Shown here: positions 6,612 through 12,931 of the stretch, piece after piece
Position numbering within the stretch: position 1 is the first letter of the stretch
How the letters are laid out: the number at the start of each line of letters is the position of its first letter
NCBI GenBank assembly: GCA_009775125.1
Contig: VSPD01000063.1
Coordinates: forward strand, 1 to 14,776
Direction: 5' to 3'
From: Muribaculaceae bacterium
Lineage (GTDB): Bacteria; Bacteroidota; Bacteroidia; Bacteroidales; Muribaculaceae
DNA length: 14,776 nt
Notes under the pieces: model-generated
What the model was told of the DNA's origin: nothing
The model's input: the letters and a program-made list of their open reading frames with translations, nothing else
Database searches by the model: none
Made by a program: the position numbers and the translations under genes

Positions 6612-7550
6612 TTAGAAATACCAGGGATGGTTGCGGACGTGTGTTATGCCCGGTGTACCTTCCGAGCCGGCGATGCGCACGGCGTGGAGGAATGGAGTGG
6701 TGAGATATGAGGGCGACTCGGGGTCGACGCTGTTGCGCTTTACACGGCCCGAGGAATGTACGTAGTTGCCGTCGTGGTCGTAGATTGCCACGTGGGTCAC
6801 GCGGCCGGTCTTGGCGTTGCCGAAGAAAAGGAGGTCGCCGGCTTGGCATGTGCGCCAGTCCTTGGCTTCGATGCGGCGGCCGGTCTTGGCTTGCTGCGAG
6901 GCGTCGCGCATAAGGATGATGCCGTTGGCGAGATACGACACCTTGGCCAGGCCGGAGCAGTCGAGCGACTTGGTCGATGTGCCGCCCCAGAGGTATGGCG
7001 TGCCTTCCATCGAGTAGGCTACGTCGAGGATAACGTCGGGGTTGAAATCCTGTGCGGCCCATTGCGATATTTCTGTGAGGTCGGCTGCGTCGGCCCAGCC
7101 CTTGCGGCCGTCGGGGAGGGTGATTTCGACGCGGCCATTTACCGGGGCGTCGAGCGAGCCTTCCACGATGTTGCCGTTTACAAGGTCGGTTACAGCCTCG
7201 CGTAGACCTGTGGCCGTGGGCGACGAGTAGGCGCGTGTCTGATAGGGTGCGGTAACTACGAGACGCGGGGCCTTGCGCCACGCTTCCATTTCGGCGGCGG
7301 TCTTTTCAGCAAGGGAGTTGTCGACGATGTAGCCGGTGTAGCCGTCGGGAGTCTCGACGCTCCACCAGTCGCCGTCTTTTTCGAGCACGCGCAGAGGCAT
7401 GCCCATTATGGCTTGCGACACCAGTTCGGATGAGTGTCCGGGCTTGGCGCGCATGCACGCCACGGAGATGCGGGGCAGAGCCCAGTTGTCTTGTGCTATC
7501 GCGCCGAGGCATACGAGCGATGAAAGCAGGATGCAGAGGAGGTGTTTCAT
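6612..7550 (-). CDS. Exported NlpC/P60 cysteine endopeptidase with SH3 domains (YkfC-like)
   Basis: The 312-residue protein has a Sec signal peptide (residues 1-20, ending GAIAQ), two SH3b-like domains (about 25-80 and 95-160) and a C-terminal NlpC/P60 domain. The catalytic Cys198 is in LDCSGL, His253 in THVAIY and the third residue, His265, in YVHSSG. SH3b plus NlpC/P60 is the layout of gamma-D-glutamyl-L-diamino-acid endopeptidases such as YkfC, which cut murein peptides that have a free N-terminal L-Ala and release L-Ala-gamma-D-Glu. That dipeptide is the natural substrate of the epimerase encoded next. The start codon overlaps the stop codon of the transglutaminase gene (ATGA, 7547-7550), so translation is coupled. 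The predicted location is the periplasm. The family is clear; the exact cleavage specificity is inferred from domain order and neighbours. Confidence 0.92.
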   Translation of the reverse strand: MKHLLCILLSSLVCLGAIAQDNWALPRISVACMRAKPGHSSELVSQAIMGMPLRVLEKDGDWWSVETPDGYTGYIVDNSLAEKTAAEMEAWRKAPRLVVTAPYQTRAYSSPTATGLREAVTDLVNGNIVEGSLDAPVNGRVEITLPDGRKGWADAADLTEISQWAAQDFNPDVILDVAYSMEGTPYLWGGTSTKSLDCSGLAKVSYLANGIILMRDASQQAKTGRRIEAKDWRTCQAGDLLFFGNAKTGRVTHVAIYDHDGNYVHSSGRVKRNSVDPESPSYLTTPFLHAVRIAGSEGTPGITHVRNHPWYF

Positions 7551-8896
7551 TTGGTTACGGTTTCGGGTGTTACGGATATTAATTCAAGGTGTTGGTCCCA
7601 GCCGGGATAGAAAAGGTTGCCGCGCGACGATTCAACCTCGCCCATCTGGGCGTCGACAGTCTCGGAGCGGACGAAGCGTTTTGGAGGGAAGAAATCGCCG
7701 CACACGCCTTGGTTGGCGGCGAAGCGGTGGGCGTCGATGCCCGTGGAATAGAAATTGCGCACGGCCTCGGAGGCGGCGTTGGCATATCGGCCAAACGACA
7801 CGTCGACAGGCACCCAGCCCACGCCTTCGAAGTAGACTTCGGCCCAGTCGTGGAGGTTTTTCTCGCCGGGGTGGAGCATCCAGCCGCTTTCCCAGCGGGC
7901 CGGCACGCCGAGCGAGCGCATCAGCGAGATGTAGAGCAGCGACACTTGGCCGCAGTCGCCGTGGCCGGTTTCAAGCACGTAACGCGGGATGCACGGGATG
8001 GTGGAATATTCGCGCGCGCCGGTCCAGGGGTATTGCACGATATAGTCGAAGACAAGTTCGCTCTGGCGGAACGGGTTGGTTTCCGTGCCGACGATTTGGC
8101 GGGCGAGTGAGTCAAGGCCGACGATATGCGGAGCCTCAAAGGCGGTGTAGCGGCGGTAGAGGTCGCTTTCCTTGTCGTAGGGCTTCATGTCGGCGAGGAT
8201 ACGCTCGGGAGCGAAATACTGGCCGGAGGTGACAAATTCGGCCTCGTATTCAAAATGAGTCATATCGCCCTCCGATACAGGAGCCTCGAAGTAGATGGTG
8301 CGGTGCACGCTCTGCTCCGGAGTGGAAATCACATATGGCCCCGATGCGGAGATAAGGCGGATGTCGCGCTGCCGCTGCGACTCGATGGGGAAAGGCATCC
8401 ACACGCGCAGTGTGTCACCGTGAAGGACGGGGTCGTAAGGCACGTCGATTGAGAAACGGTAATGTACGCGATGGGCGCCGCCGTCGGCAAGCAGTCCCTG
8501 CGAAGCGCGTATCACGGAATCGGCATAGGCGCGGCGCGCCTCCGACGATTCGGCTCCGCGGCAGGTCCATGAGCCGCGAAGCGCGGGATGCAGCAACGAG
8601 ATGTTGCGCACCGACTTGCGGTGCATACGCTCGGTGCCGTCGATGGTGGCAAGTTCCACGATGCCTTGGGCTGCAAGAGCGCGGATGCTGTCGGCCGTTA
8701 TGCCGGGAATCTTCTCCTGCAAAGCCTCCACGGCCTCGGGCATCGTGAGGGAGAAGTCGGCGAGCAGACGTGAATGTATGGCCGCGGCAGAGTCCTGTTC
8801 GAGCCACGAAGGAATCTCGGCGTCGGACACGGAGGCGGTTTTGTTGCAGCCGGCGAGCACTGCGCCTGCGGCGAGGATGCAGAGAAGATTTTTCAT
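7547..8896 (-). CDS. Transglutaminase-like cysteine protease/peptidase lipoprotein
   Basis: The 449-residue protein starts with an SpII signal: a hydrophobic run and the lipobox LAGC with Cys17, so it should be anchored in the outer or inner membrane facing the periplasm. The C-terminal half is a transglutaminase-like (papain-fold) domain with the triad Cys315 (GHGDCGQVSLLY), His349 (NLHDWAEVYF) and Asp365 (WVPVDVSFG). The first ~250 residues are an all-purpose N-terminal region without a motif I recognise. Bacterial members are usually peptidases or amidases rather than cross-linkers. Its place at the head of a cluster with a murein endopeptidase (4-base overlap) and a dipeptide epimerase suggests it acts on peptidoglycan-derived or dietary peptides; this is inference. 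The upstream region contains the TCGA array and no standard TAnnTTTG promoter. The start gives the best lipoprotein signal. Confidence 0.88.
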   Translation of the reverse strand: MKNLLCILAAGAVLAGCNKTASVSDAEIPSWLEQDSAAAIHSRLLADFSLTMPEAVEALQEKIPGITADSIRALAAQGIVELATIDGTERMHRKSVRNISLLHPALRGSWTCRGAESSEARRAYADSVIRASQGLLADGGAHRVHYRFSIDVPYDPVLHGDTLRVWMPFPIESQRQRDIRLISASGPYVISTPEQSVHRTIYFEAPVSEGDMTHFEYEAEFVTSGQYFAPERILADMKPYDKESDLYRRYTAFEAPHIVGLDSLARQIVGTETNPFRQSELVFDYIVQYPWTGAREYSTIPCIPRYVLETGHGDCGQVSLLYISLMRSLGVPARWESGWMLHPGEKNLHDWAEVYFEGVGWVPVDVSFGRYANAASEAVRNFYSTGIDAHRFAANQGVCGDFFPPKRFVRSETVDAQMGEVESSRGNLFYPGWDQHLELISVTPETVTK

Positions 8897-8910
8897 TTGG
8901 AAATTTTTAG

Positions 8911-9043
8911 ATCGATTTAAATCGGCTTAAATCGAGATAAATCGAATTATTTCGATATAAGTCGAGATAATTCGAGATATTTCGAATTAAATCGATCGAA
9001 TTAAATCGATTTAAGCCGAAATATCTCGATATGAATCGATTGA
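8911..9043. repeat. Helically phased TCGA decamer array
   Basis: Nine consecutive 10-base units of the rough form NTCGANNTAA have TCG at 8912, 8922, 8932 and so on to 8992, exactly ten bases apart. A perfect 14-base tandem duplication (TCGAATTAAATCGA at 8982-8995 and 8996-9009) then shifts the phase by four. TCG continues at 8996, 9006, (CCG at 9016), 9026 and 9036, again ten apart. A perfect 14-bp inverted repeat links the two halves: TCGGCTTAAATCGA (8922-8935) and TCGATTTAAGCCGA (9006-9019). The array fills nearly all of the 147 bases between glmM and the transglutaminase gene. It contains no CAAAnnTA, so there is no recognisable Bacteroidota promoter on the minus strand. Function unknown: candidates are a multimeric protein-binding site, a 3'/5' UTR structure, or slippage-grown repeat DNA. 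Confidence 0.9.
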
Positions 9044-10420
9044 TTATTTTAATTCTTGTTTAATCTTTTCGCCGAGGGCTTCCGCTTCCTCGCGGGTGTG
9101 AGCCTCGGAGTAGATGCGGATGATGGGTTCGGTGTTCGACTTGCGAAGATGCACCCAAGAGTCGGCAAAGTCGATTTTCACGCCGTCGATGGTGGTGAGC
9201 CGCTCGTTGGCGAATTTCTCTTTTACGCGTTCGAGGATGGCGTCGACGTCGATGTCGGGCGTGAGCTCAACTTTTGTCTTGGCGATATAGTAGGAGGGGA
9301 GGGCGGCGCGAATCTCGCTTACTTTCTTGCCCGATTTTGCCATCATGGTAAGGAAGAGAGCCACGCCCACGAGAGCGTCGCGGCCATAGTGCGACTCGGG
9401 ATAGATAACGCCGCCGTTGCCTTCGCCGCCGATCACGGCGCCGTTCTTGCGCATGAGGGTGGTGACATTTACCTCGCCTACGGCAGCGGCCTCGTATTTT
9501 CCGCCGTGGGCTTCGGTTACGTCGCGCAGGGCGCGCGACGACGATAGATTCGACACGGTATTGCCCGGAGTGTGGCTCAGGACATAGTCGGCTATGGAAA
9601 CGAGAGTGTATTCTTCGCCGAACATACGGCCGTCTTCCATGATTATGGCGAGGCGGTCGACATCGGGGTCGACAACGAAGGCCACGTCGGCCACGCCTGT
9701 GGCCATCAGTTCGGAAATGCCGGTGAGGTTTTCGGGGATAGGCTCGGGAGTGTGGGCAAATTTGCCGGTAGGCTCGCAGTTGAGCTCAATCACTTCCTCA
9801 ACGCCGAGGGCGCGGAGAAGCTGGGGTATTACCACGCCGCCAACAGAGTTCACGGCATCGACAGCCACGCGGAAGTGAGCGTTGCGTATGGCCTCGACGT
9901 CGACGAGGCGCAGGTCGAGCACCGAACGGATGTGGCGCGCTGCATAGGTGTTGTTGGTGTACTCATGTCCGAGGTCGTCCACTTCGGCAAAATCGAAATC
10001 GTCGGCTTCTGCCAGGGCAAGCACCTGCTGGCCTTGCTCGGCGTCGAGGAACTCGCCGCGGGCGTTGAGCAGTTTGAGCGCGTTCCAGTGCTTGGGGTTG
10101 TGGGAGGCAGTGATGATGATGCCGCCGAGAGCGTTCTCGCCCACAACGGCGAGTTCGGTGGTGGGGGTGGTGGCCAGGCCGATATTCACCACATCGAGGC
10201 CCATGCCGCAAAGGGTGCCGACAACCACGTCGTTTACCATCCGGCCCGAAAGGCGGGCGTCGCGGCCCACCACGATGGTGCCTTTCTTCGCACCCGACGA
10301 GCGTTTGATGAATGTGGCGTATGCCGCTGTGAATTTCGCAATGTCGACGGGATTAAGTCCGTCGCCGGCACGGCCGCCTATTGTGCCACGTATGCCGGAT
10401 ATGGATTTGATGAGTGACAT
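9044..10420 (-). CDS. glmM: Phosphohexomutase, annotated as phosphoglucosamine mutase (GlmM-like)
   Basis: The 458-residue alpha-D-phosphohexomutase has all four family landmarks: the phosphoserine loop TASHNP (104-109, Ser106), the metal-binding loop DPDVDR (251-256), the sugar-specificity loop GGEGNGG (331-337) and the phosphate-binding loop RKSNTEPIIR (426-435). It probably converts glucosamine-6-phosphate to glucosamine-1-phosphate for peptidoglycan and LPS precursors. The specificity loop is not the GGEQSGH of classical bacterial GlmM but resembles archaeal-type and PMM/PGM-like members, so phosphomannomutase or phosphoglucomutase activity is possible. The N-terminus (SLIKSISGIRGTIG) is complete and the ATG is unambiguous. 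Upstream lie 116 bases with a 9-mer repeat and no perfect promoter; it may be read from the nrnA promoter through the DUF4827 gene. Confidence 0.85.
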   Translation of the reverse strand: MSLIKSISGIRGTIGGRAGDGLNPVDIAKFTAAYATFIKRSSGAKKGTIVVGRDARLSGRMVNDVVVGTLCGMGLDVVNIGLATTPTTELAVVGENALGGIIITASHNPKHWNALKLLNARGEFLDAEQGQQVLALAEADDFDFAEVDDLGHEYTNNTYAARHIRSVLDLRLVDVEAIRNAHFRVAVDAVNSVGGVVIPQLLRALGVEEVIELNCEPTGKFAHTPEPIPENLTGISELMATGVADVAFVVDPDVDRLAIIMEDGRMFGEEYTLVSIADYVLSHTPGNTVSNLSSSRALRDVTEAHGGKYEAAAVGEVNVTTLMRKNGAVIGGEGNGGVIYPESHYGRDALVGVALFLTMMAKSGKKVSEIRAALPSYYIAKTKVELTPDIDVDAILERVKEKFANERLTTIDGVKIDFADSWVHLRKSNTEPIIRIYSEAHTREEAEALGEKIKQELK

Positions 10421-10460
10421 TCTCGATAAGTATAAGGTAAAAGTTATAAGTTACAAATTA

Positions 10461-10538
10461 TTAAGGACTTTAAGGACACTAAGGTCTTTAAACTCCCTGA
10501 CTCCCCAACTTCCCGACTTCCCAACTCCCCGACTTTTT
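10461..10538. repeat. Nonamer array with a G-quadruplex-prone tract
   Basis: From 10461, units of 9 bases run TTAAGGACT, TTAAGGACA, CTAAGGTCT, TTAAACTCC. The pattern then changes to C-rich units of 8-9 bases (GACTTCCC, AACTCCCC and similar) up to 10538. The AT-rich half is the same family as the array at 5410. In the C-rich half, five C-tracts of 3-4 (10495-10497, 10503-10506, 10512-10514, 10520-10522, 10527-10530) are spaced 4-5 bases apart. The minus strand, which is the transcript of the DUF4827 gene's 3' end, therefore fits a G-quadruplex pattern. It lies at the stop codon of that gene and before glmM. Confidence 0.8.
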
Positions 10539-11112
10539 ATGTCTGGGGCTTGAAGTAGCGCACCTTGTAGAGAAAAGGCTGCACGTTGGAGATTTCGTTG
10601 TAGAGGCCGGCCTGCGACTTTATCACAAGATTCACCTCGCAGTCGATGGGCAGGTAGCGCAGGGGCATCTGCAAGCCCGAGCCCCACTGGTACGACGACT
10701 GGCTCGATGAGTTGCCGAAACGGAACGACGCGCTGCCGTAGGTCAAGTCGGTGTCGTTGCCCGAGCCGGGGCCGAGTTTGCCGTCGGCATATTCGTAGAG
10801 ATTGTAGCGCGTGAAGCGGAAATAGATGAGCTGGTCGTCTTCGGCCATGTTGTCCTTGGTGCCTTCGCTGATCACCTGCATGTACACGTTGCCGTCTTCG
10901 TCGAGCTGGTAATAGGGGGCTGTCTGACCCGATTCGAAAGTCTTGTTGTCGGGGTCGTAGCCTACAACCCGCTGGTCGGCGAGGAAGGCGTTGGTGGCGA
11001 TGTTCTCGTCGGTGAGCAGCTCGGCATACGACTTGTCGTCGTCGCACGATGTAGCGGCGGCGGCGACGGCCAAGGCCAGTGCCCAGCGGCATGACAGTTT
11101 GATAAGTTTCAT
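10537..11112 (-). CDS. DUF4827-type lipoprotein of unknown function
   Basis: The 191-residue protein has a signal peptide ending in a lipobox (ATSC, Cys23) followed by three aspartates. That Asp-rich tether may affect membrane sorting. The mature part opens with DKSYAELLTDENIATNAFLA and ends with a compact segment containing PLRYLPIDCEVNLVIKSQAG, a pattern I recognise from the Bacteroidales family DUF4827. The gene commonly sits beside glmM and the DHH phosphoesterase in this order, as it does here. Its start overlaps the nrnA stop codon (ATGA, 11109-11112), so it is translationally coupled to nrnA. The fold of the C-terminal half recalls FKBP-like lipoproteins, but I see no catalytic motif and do not assign a function. 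The family name is from memory of the sequence pattern. Confidence 0.75.
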   Translation of the reverse strand: MKLIKLSCRWALALAVAAAATSCDDDKSYAELLTDENIATNAFLADQRVVGYDPDNKTFESGQTAPYYQLDEDGNVYMQVISEGTKDNMAEDDQLIYFRFTRYNLYEYADGKLGPGSGNDTDLTYGSASFRFGNSSSQSSYQWGSGLQMPLRYLPIDCEVNLVIKSQAGLYNEISNVQPFLYKVRYFKPQT

Positions 11113-12137
11113 TTTATGTAAAGTTTTTTATTTTCAGGTAAGATGCGGTGGAACACCTCTATGGCCTGCTCCATCGAGCCGCGGAATTCGCCTCCCGCGG
11201 CGTTTTTGTGGCCTCCTCCGCCGAAATATTTCGAGCAGATTATGTCGCATGGGAAATCGCCAACCGAGCGCATCGACACTTTTATGTAGTGCTCTTCCTC
11301 GCGGAGAAAGATGCTGTAACGTATGCCGGGTATGGCGAGCGGACGGTTGACGAGCCCTTCGGTGTCGCCGCGCGTATAGTGCATGCGGTTCAACTCCTCG
11401 CGCGTGAGCCAGATAAGCGCCGCGCCCATGTCGCGGTTCACTTCCATCTTGCGCGAGGTGGCATAGCCCTGGATGCGGAGATACGATTCCGGGAACGTGT
11501 CGAAAAGACGGCGCGAGAGGTCGTCGCGGTTGGCGCCCATTTCGAGCAGACGGGCCACGATGAGGTAGATTTCCGGGTCGTTGGCGTTGTAGGAGAAATT
11601 GCCCGTGTCGGTCATCATGCCCGACATGATGCACGACGCGGCTTTTTCATCCACCAGGTCGAGAAATTCGAGCTGCGCCAGGGTGCGGAACAGCACCACC
11701 GATGCCGACGACTGGTCGGGGTGCGATATGGTTATGTCGCAGAAAGGTTCCGGGTCGAGGTGGTGGTCGATCATCACTTTCGGCGCGGAAGAGGCCTCTA
11801 CTGCCGGCGCGAGGCGGTCGATGCGTTTCAGGCCGTTATAGTCGAGGCAAAAAATCAGGTCGGCGTTGGCCAAAAGGTCCTTGGCAAAAATGGAATAGCG
11901 CGTAAACACCACTATTTCCTTGAACCCGGGCAGAAACGAAAGCTGCTTCGAAGGCTCGTCGGGCACGATTACTTTCACCGACTTGCCCAAGGCTTCCATC
12001 ACGTGCCACATGGCCAGCGACGAGCCTATGGCATCGCCGTCGGGCGACATATGGGTGGTGATTACCACGTTGGATGCGCCGTCGATAAGTTCGGCAAGGC
12101 GTTTTATATTATTTGTATCTATGATTGGTCGTAACAT
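11109..12137 (-). CDS. nrnA: DHH/DHHA1 phosphoesterase, NrnA-type oligoribonuclease/pAp phosphatase
   Basis: The 342-residue cytoplasmic enzyme carries the DHH metal-binding set: SPDGDAIGS (D33, D35), CLDYNG (D99), IDHHLD (D124, H125, H126) and TDTGNF (D177). The C-terminal DHHA1 substrate-binding motif is GGGGHKNAAGG (306-316). NrnA enzymes degrade short RNA oligonucleotides (2-5 nt), and several also dephosphorylate 3'-phosphoadenosine 5'-phosphate; some family members act on cyclic dinucleotides or their linear products. I start it at the ATG at 12137 (MLRPIID). An upstream in-frame TTG at 12146 overlaps the -7 promoter box and could not be transcribed. With the promoter at 12144-12175, transcription should begin within a few bases of the ATG, so the mRNA may be leaderless or nearly so. 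It is the first gene of the unit with the DUF4827 lipoprotein. Confidence 0.92.
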   Translation of the reverse strand: MLRPIIDTNNIKRLAELIDGASNVVITTHMSPDGDAIGSSLAMWHVMEALGKSVKVIVPDEPSKQLSFLPGFKEIVVFTRYSIFAKDLLANADLIFCLDYNGLKRIDRLAPAVEASSAPKVMIDHHLDPEPFCDITISHPDQSSASVVLFRTLAQLEFLDLVDEKAASCIMSGMMTDTGNFSYNANDPEIYLIVARLLEMGANRDDLSRRLFDTFPESYLRIQGYATSRKMEVNRDMGAALIWLTREELNRMHYTRGDTEGLVNRPLAIPGIRYSIFLREEEHYIKVSMRSVGDFPCDIICSKYFGGGGHKNAAGGEFRGSMEQAIEVFHRILPENKKLYIK

Positions 12138-12143
12138 AATCTG

Positions 12144-12175
12144 CAAATTTACAAAATCCCTTTATAATACGCAAA
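12144..12175 (-). promoter_or_regulatory. Promoter of nrnA and the DUF4827 gene
   Basis: On the minus strand, TTTG (12175 to 12172), a 20-base spacer and TAAATTTG (12151 to 12144) match the Bacteroidota consensus fully. The box ends 6 bases before the ATG at 12137, so the transcript start should fall at or next to the start codon. This decides the nrnA start against the upstream TTG. Confidence 0.8.
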
Positions 12176-12214
12176 TGCGCCCGCTTAACTTTTGATAACT
12201 TTTCTTAAAAAAGC

Positions 12215-12931
12215 CTATATGTTGAGATAGAACGGGCGCGTCAGTCGGGCGTAGTCTTCGGAGAAGGCTCCCGATGCGTCGCGTATGTCGAGTGTCTCTA
12301 CCGTGCAAGGCCCGTCGGCGCGGGTAAATCGGTAGAGGCAGCGCAAGGGTGGCCGCCCGGCCCGTGAGGCCACGCGCGTGAGCCGGCGCAGTTTCAGCCC
12401 GGAGAGCTCGGCGTGGAATATAAGGTCGGCCTCGGTGTCGGCAGGGGCTATGATGGCGGCCTCGCCCCCGGGCGACAGCGTATGCGACGCAATGTCGACC
12501 ACTGTGCGAGCCGACAGCGACGCTTCGTGGCGCGCCGACGCGCGCGCTGCCGATGCCGACCGCTCGCCTGTGGCAAAATAAGGCGGATTGCTTACAATCA
12601 GGTCGAACTCGCGTCCCGCGCACACGGCGGATGCGTCGCCTTGCAGGGTTTCGACGGAAGCCGCCCAGGGCGAGCGCGCGGCGTTGTCGCGACAGTCGGC
12701 GCAGGCTCCGTCGTCGAGCTCCATCGCGAAGATTTCGGCATCGGGGCGCGCCGGCACGAGCCTTTGCGCCAGCATCAGCGCGATAAGGCCCGACCCGGCG
12801 CCGAGGTCGGCCACACGGCGGCAGCCTTCGGGTATCTCGGCCCATGCGCCGAGCAGCACGCCGTCGGTGGATATTTTCATGCCCGAACGGTCGTCGGAAA
12901 CAGCAAATTGCTTAAAACGAAATTCACCCAT
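12215..12931 (-). CDS. trmN6: tRNA1(Val) (adenine-37-N6)-methyltransferase
   Basis: This 238-residue Rossmann-fold methyltransferase is of normal family length. FKQFAVSDDRSGMKISTDGV (6-25) followed by LLGAW is the typical TrmN6/YfiC opening. DLGAGSGLIALMLAQR (42-57) binds S-adenosylmethionine, ELDD (71-74) is the acidic end of strand 2, and NPPYF (115-119) is the catalytic N6-adenine motif. It methylates A37 of tRNA1(Val) in Escherichia coli. The gene overlaps the last 8 bases of the subtilase gene, so it is translated from the same mRNA. No strong terminator follows: the 37 bases before the nrnA promoter elements show only a weak A/T hairpin near 12193-12207. Confidence 0.9.
   Translation of the reverse strand: MGEFRFKQFAVSDDRSGMKISTDGVLLGAWAEIPEGCRRVADLGAGSGLIALMLAQRLVPARPDAEIFAMELDDGACADCRDNAARSPWAASVETLQGDASAVCAGREFDLIVSNPPYFATGERSASAARASARHEASLSARTVVDIASHTLSPGGEAAIIAPADTEADLIFHAELSGLKLRRLTRVASRAGRPPLRCLYRFTRADGPCTVETLDIRDASGAFSEDYARLTRPFYLNI

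Noticed and set aside
6589..7281. N-terminal extension of the epimerase frame to 608 residues
   Set aside because: The extension overlaps the NlpC/P60 gene in another frame and is Arg/Pro/His-rich without domains. Starting at 6588 gives a proper twin-arginine lipoprotein signal.
8911..9043. TCGA array as a CRISPR or iteron origin
   Set aside because: The 10-base spacing leaves no room for spacers. No rep, dnaA-box set or cas gene is present, and the location inside a chromosomal housekeeping region argues against a plasmid origin.
9572..10417. 281-codon plus-strand frame opposite glmM
   Set aside because: It is an antisense shadow of a clear phosphohexomutase, with low-complexity His/Gly-rich sequence and no promoter or domain.
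10451..11092. 213-codon minus-strand frame overlapping the DUF4827 gene and the nonamer array
   Set aside because: It is a frame-shifted Arg-rich shadow whose tail merely translates the repeat array.
11148..12134. 328-codon open frame on the plus strand opposite nrnA
   Set aside because: It mirrors almost the whole of nrnA, is rich in His, Val and Arg and has no recognisable domain. GC-rich codon usage leaves the antisense frame open. nrnA on the other strand has all DHH motifs.
12138..12146. TTG start of nrnA at 12146
   Set aside because: It lies within the -7 promoter element, so it would not be on the mRNA. The ATG at 12137 is preferred.
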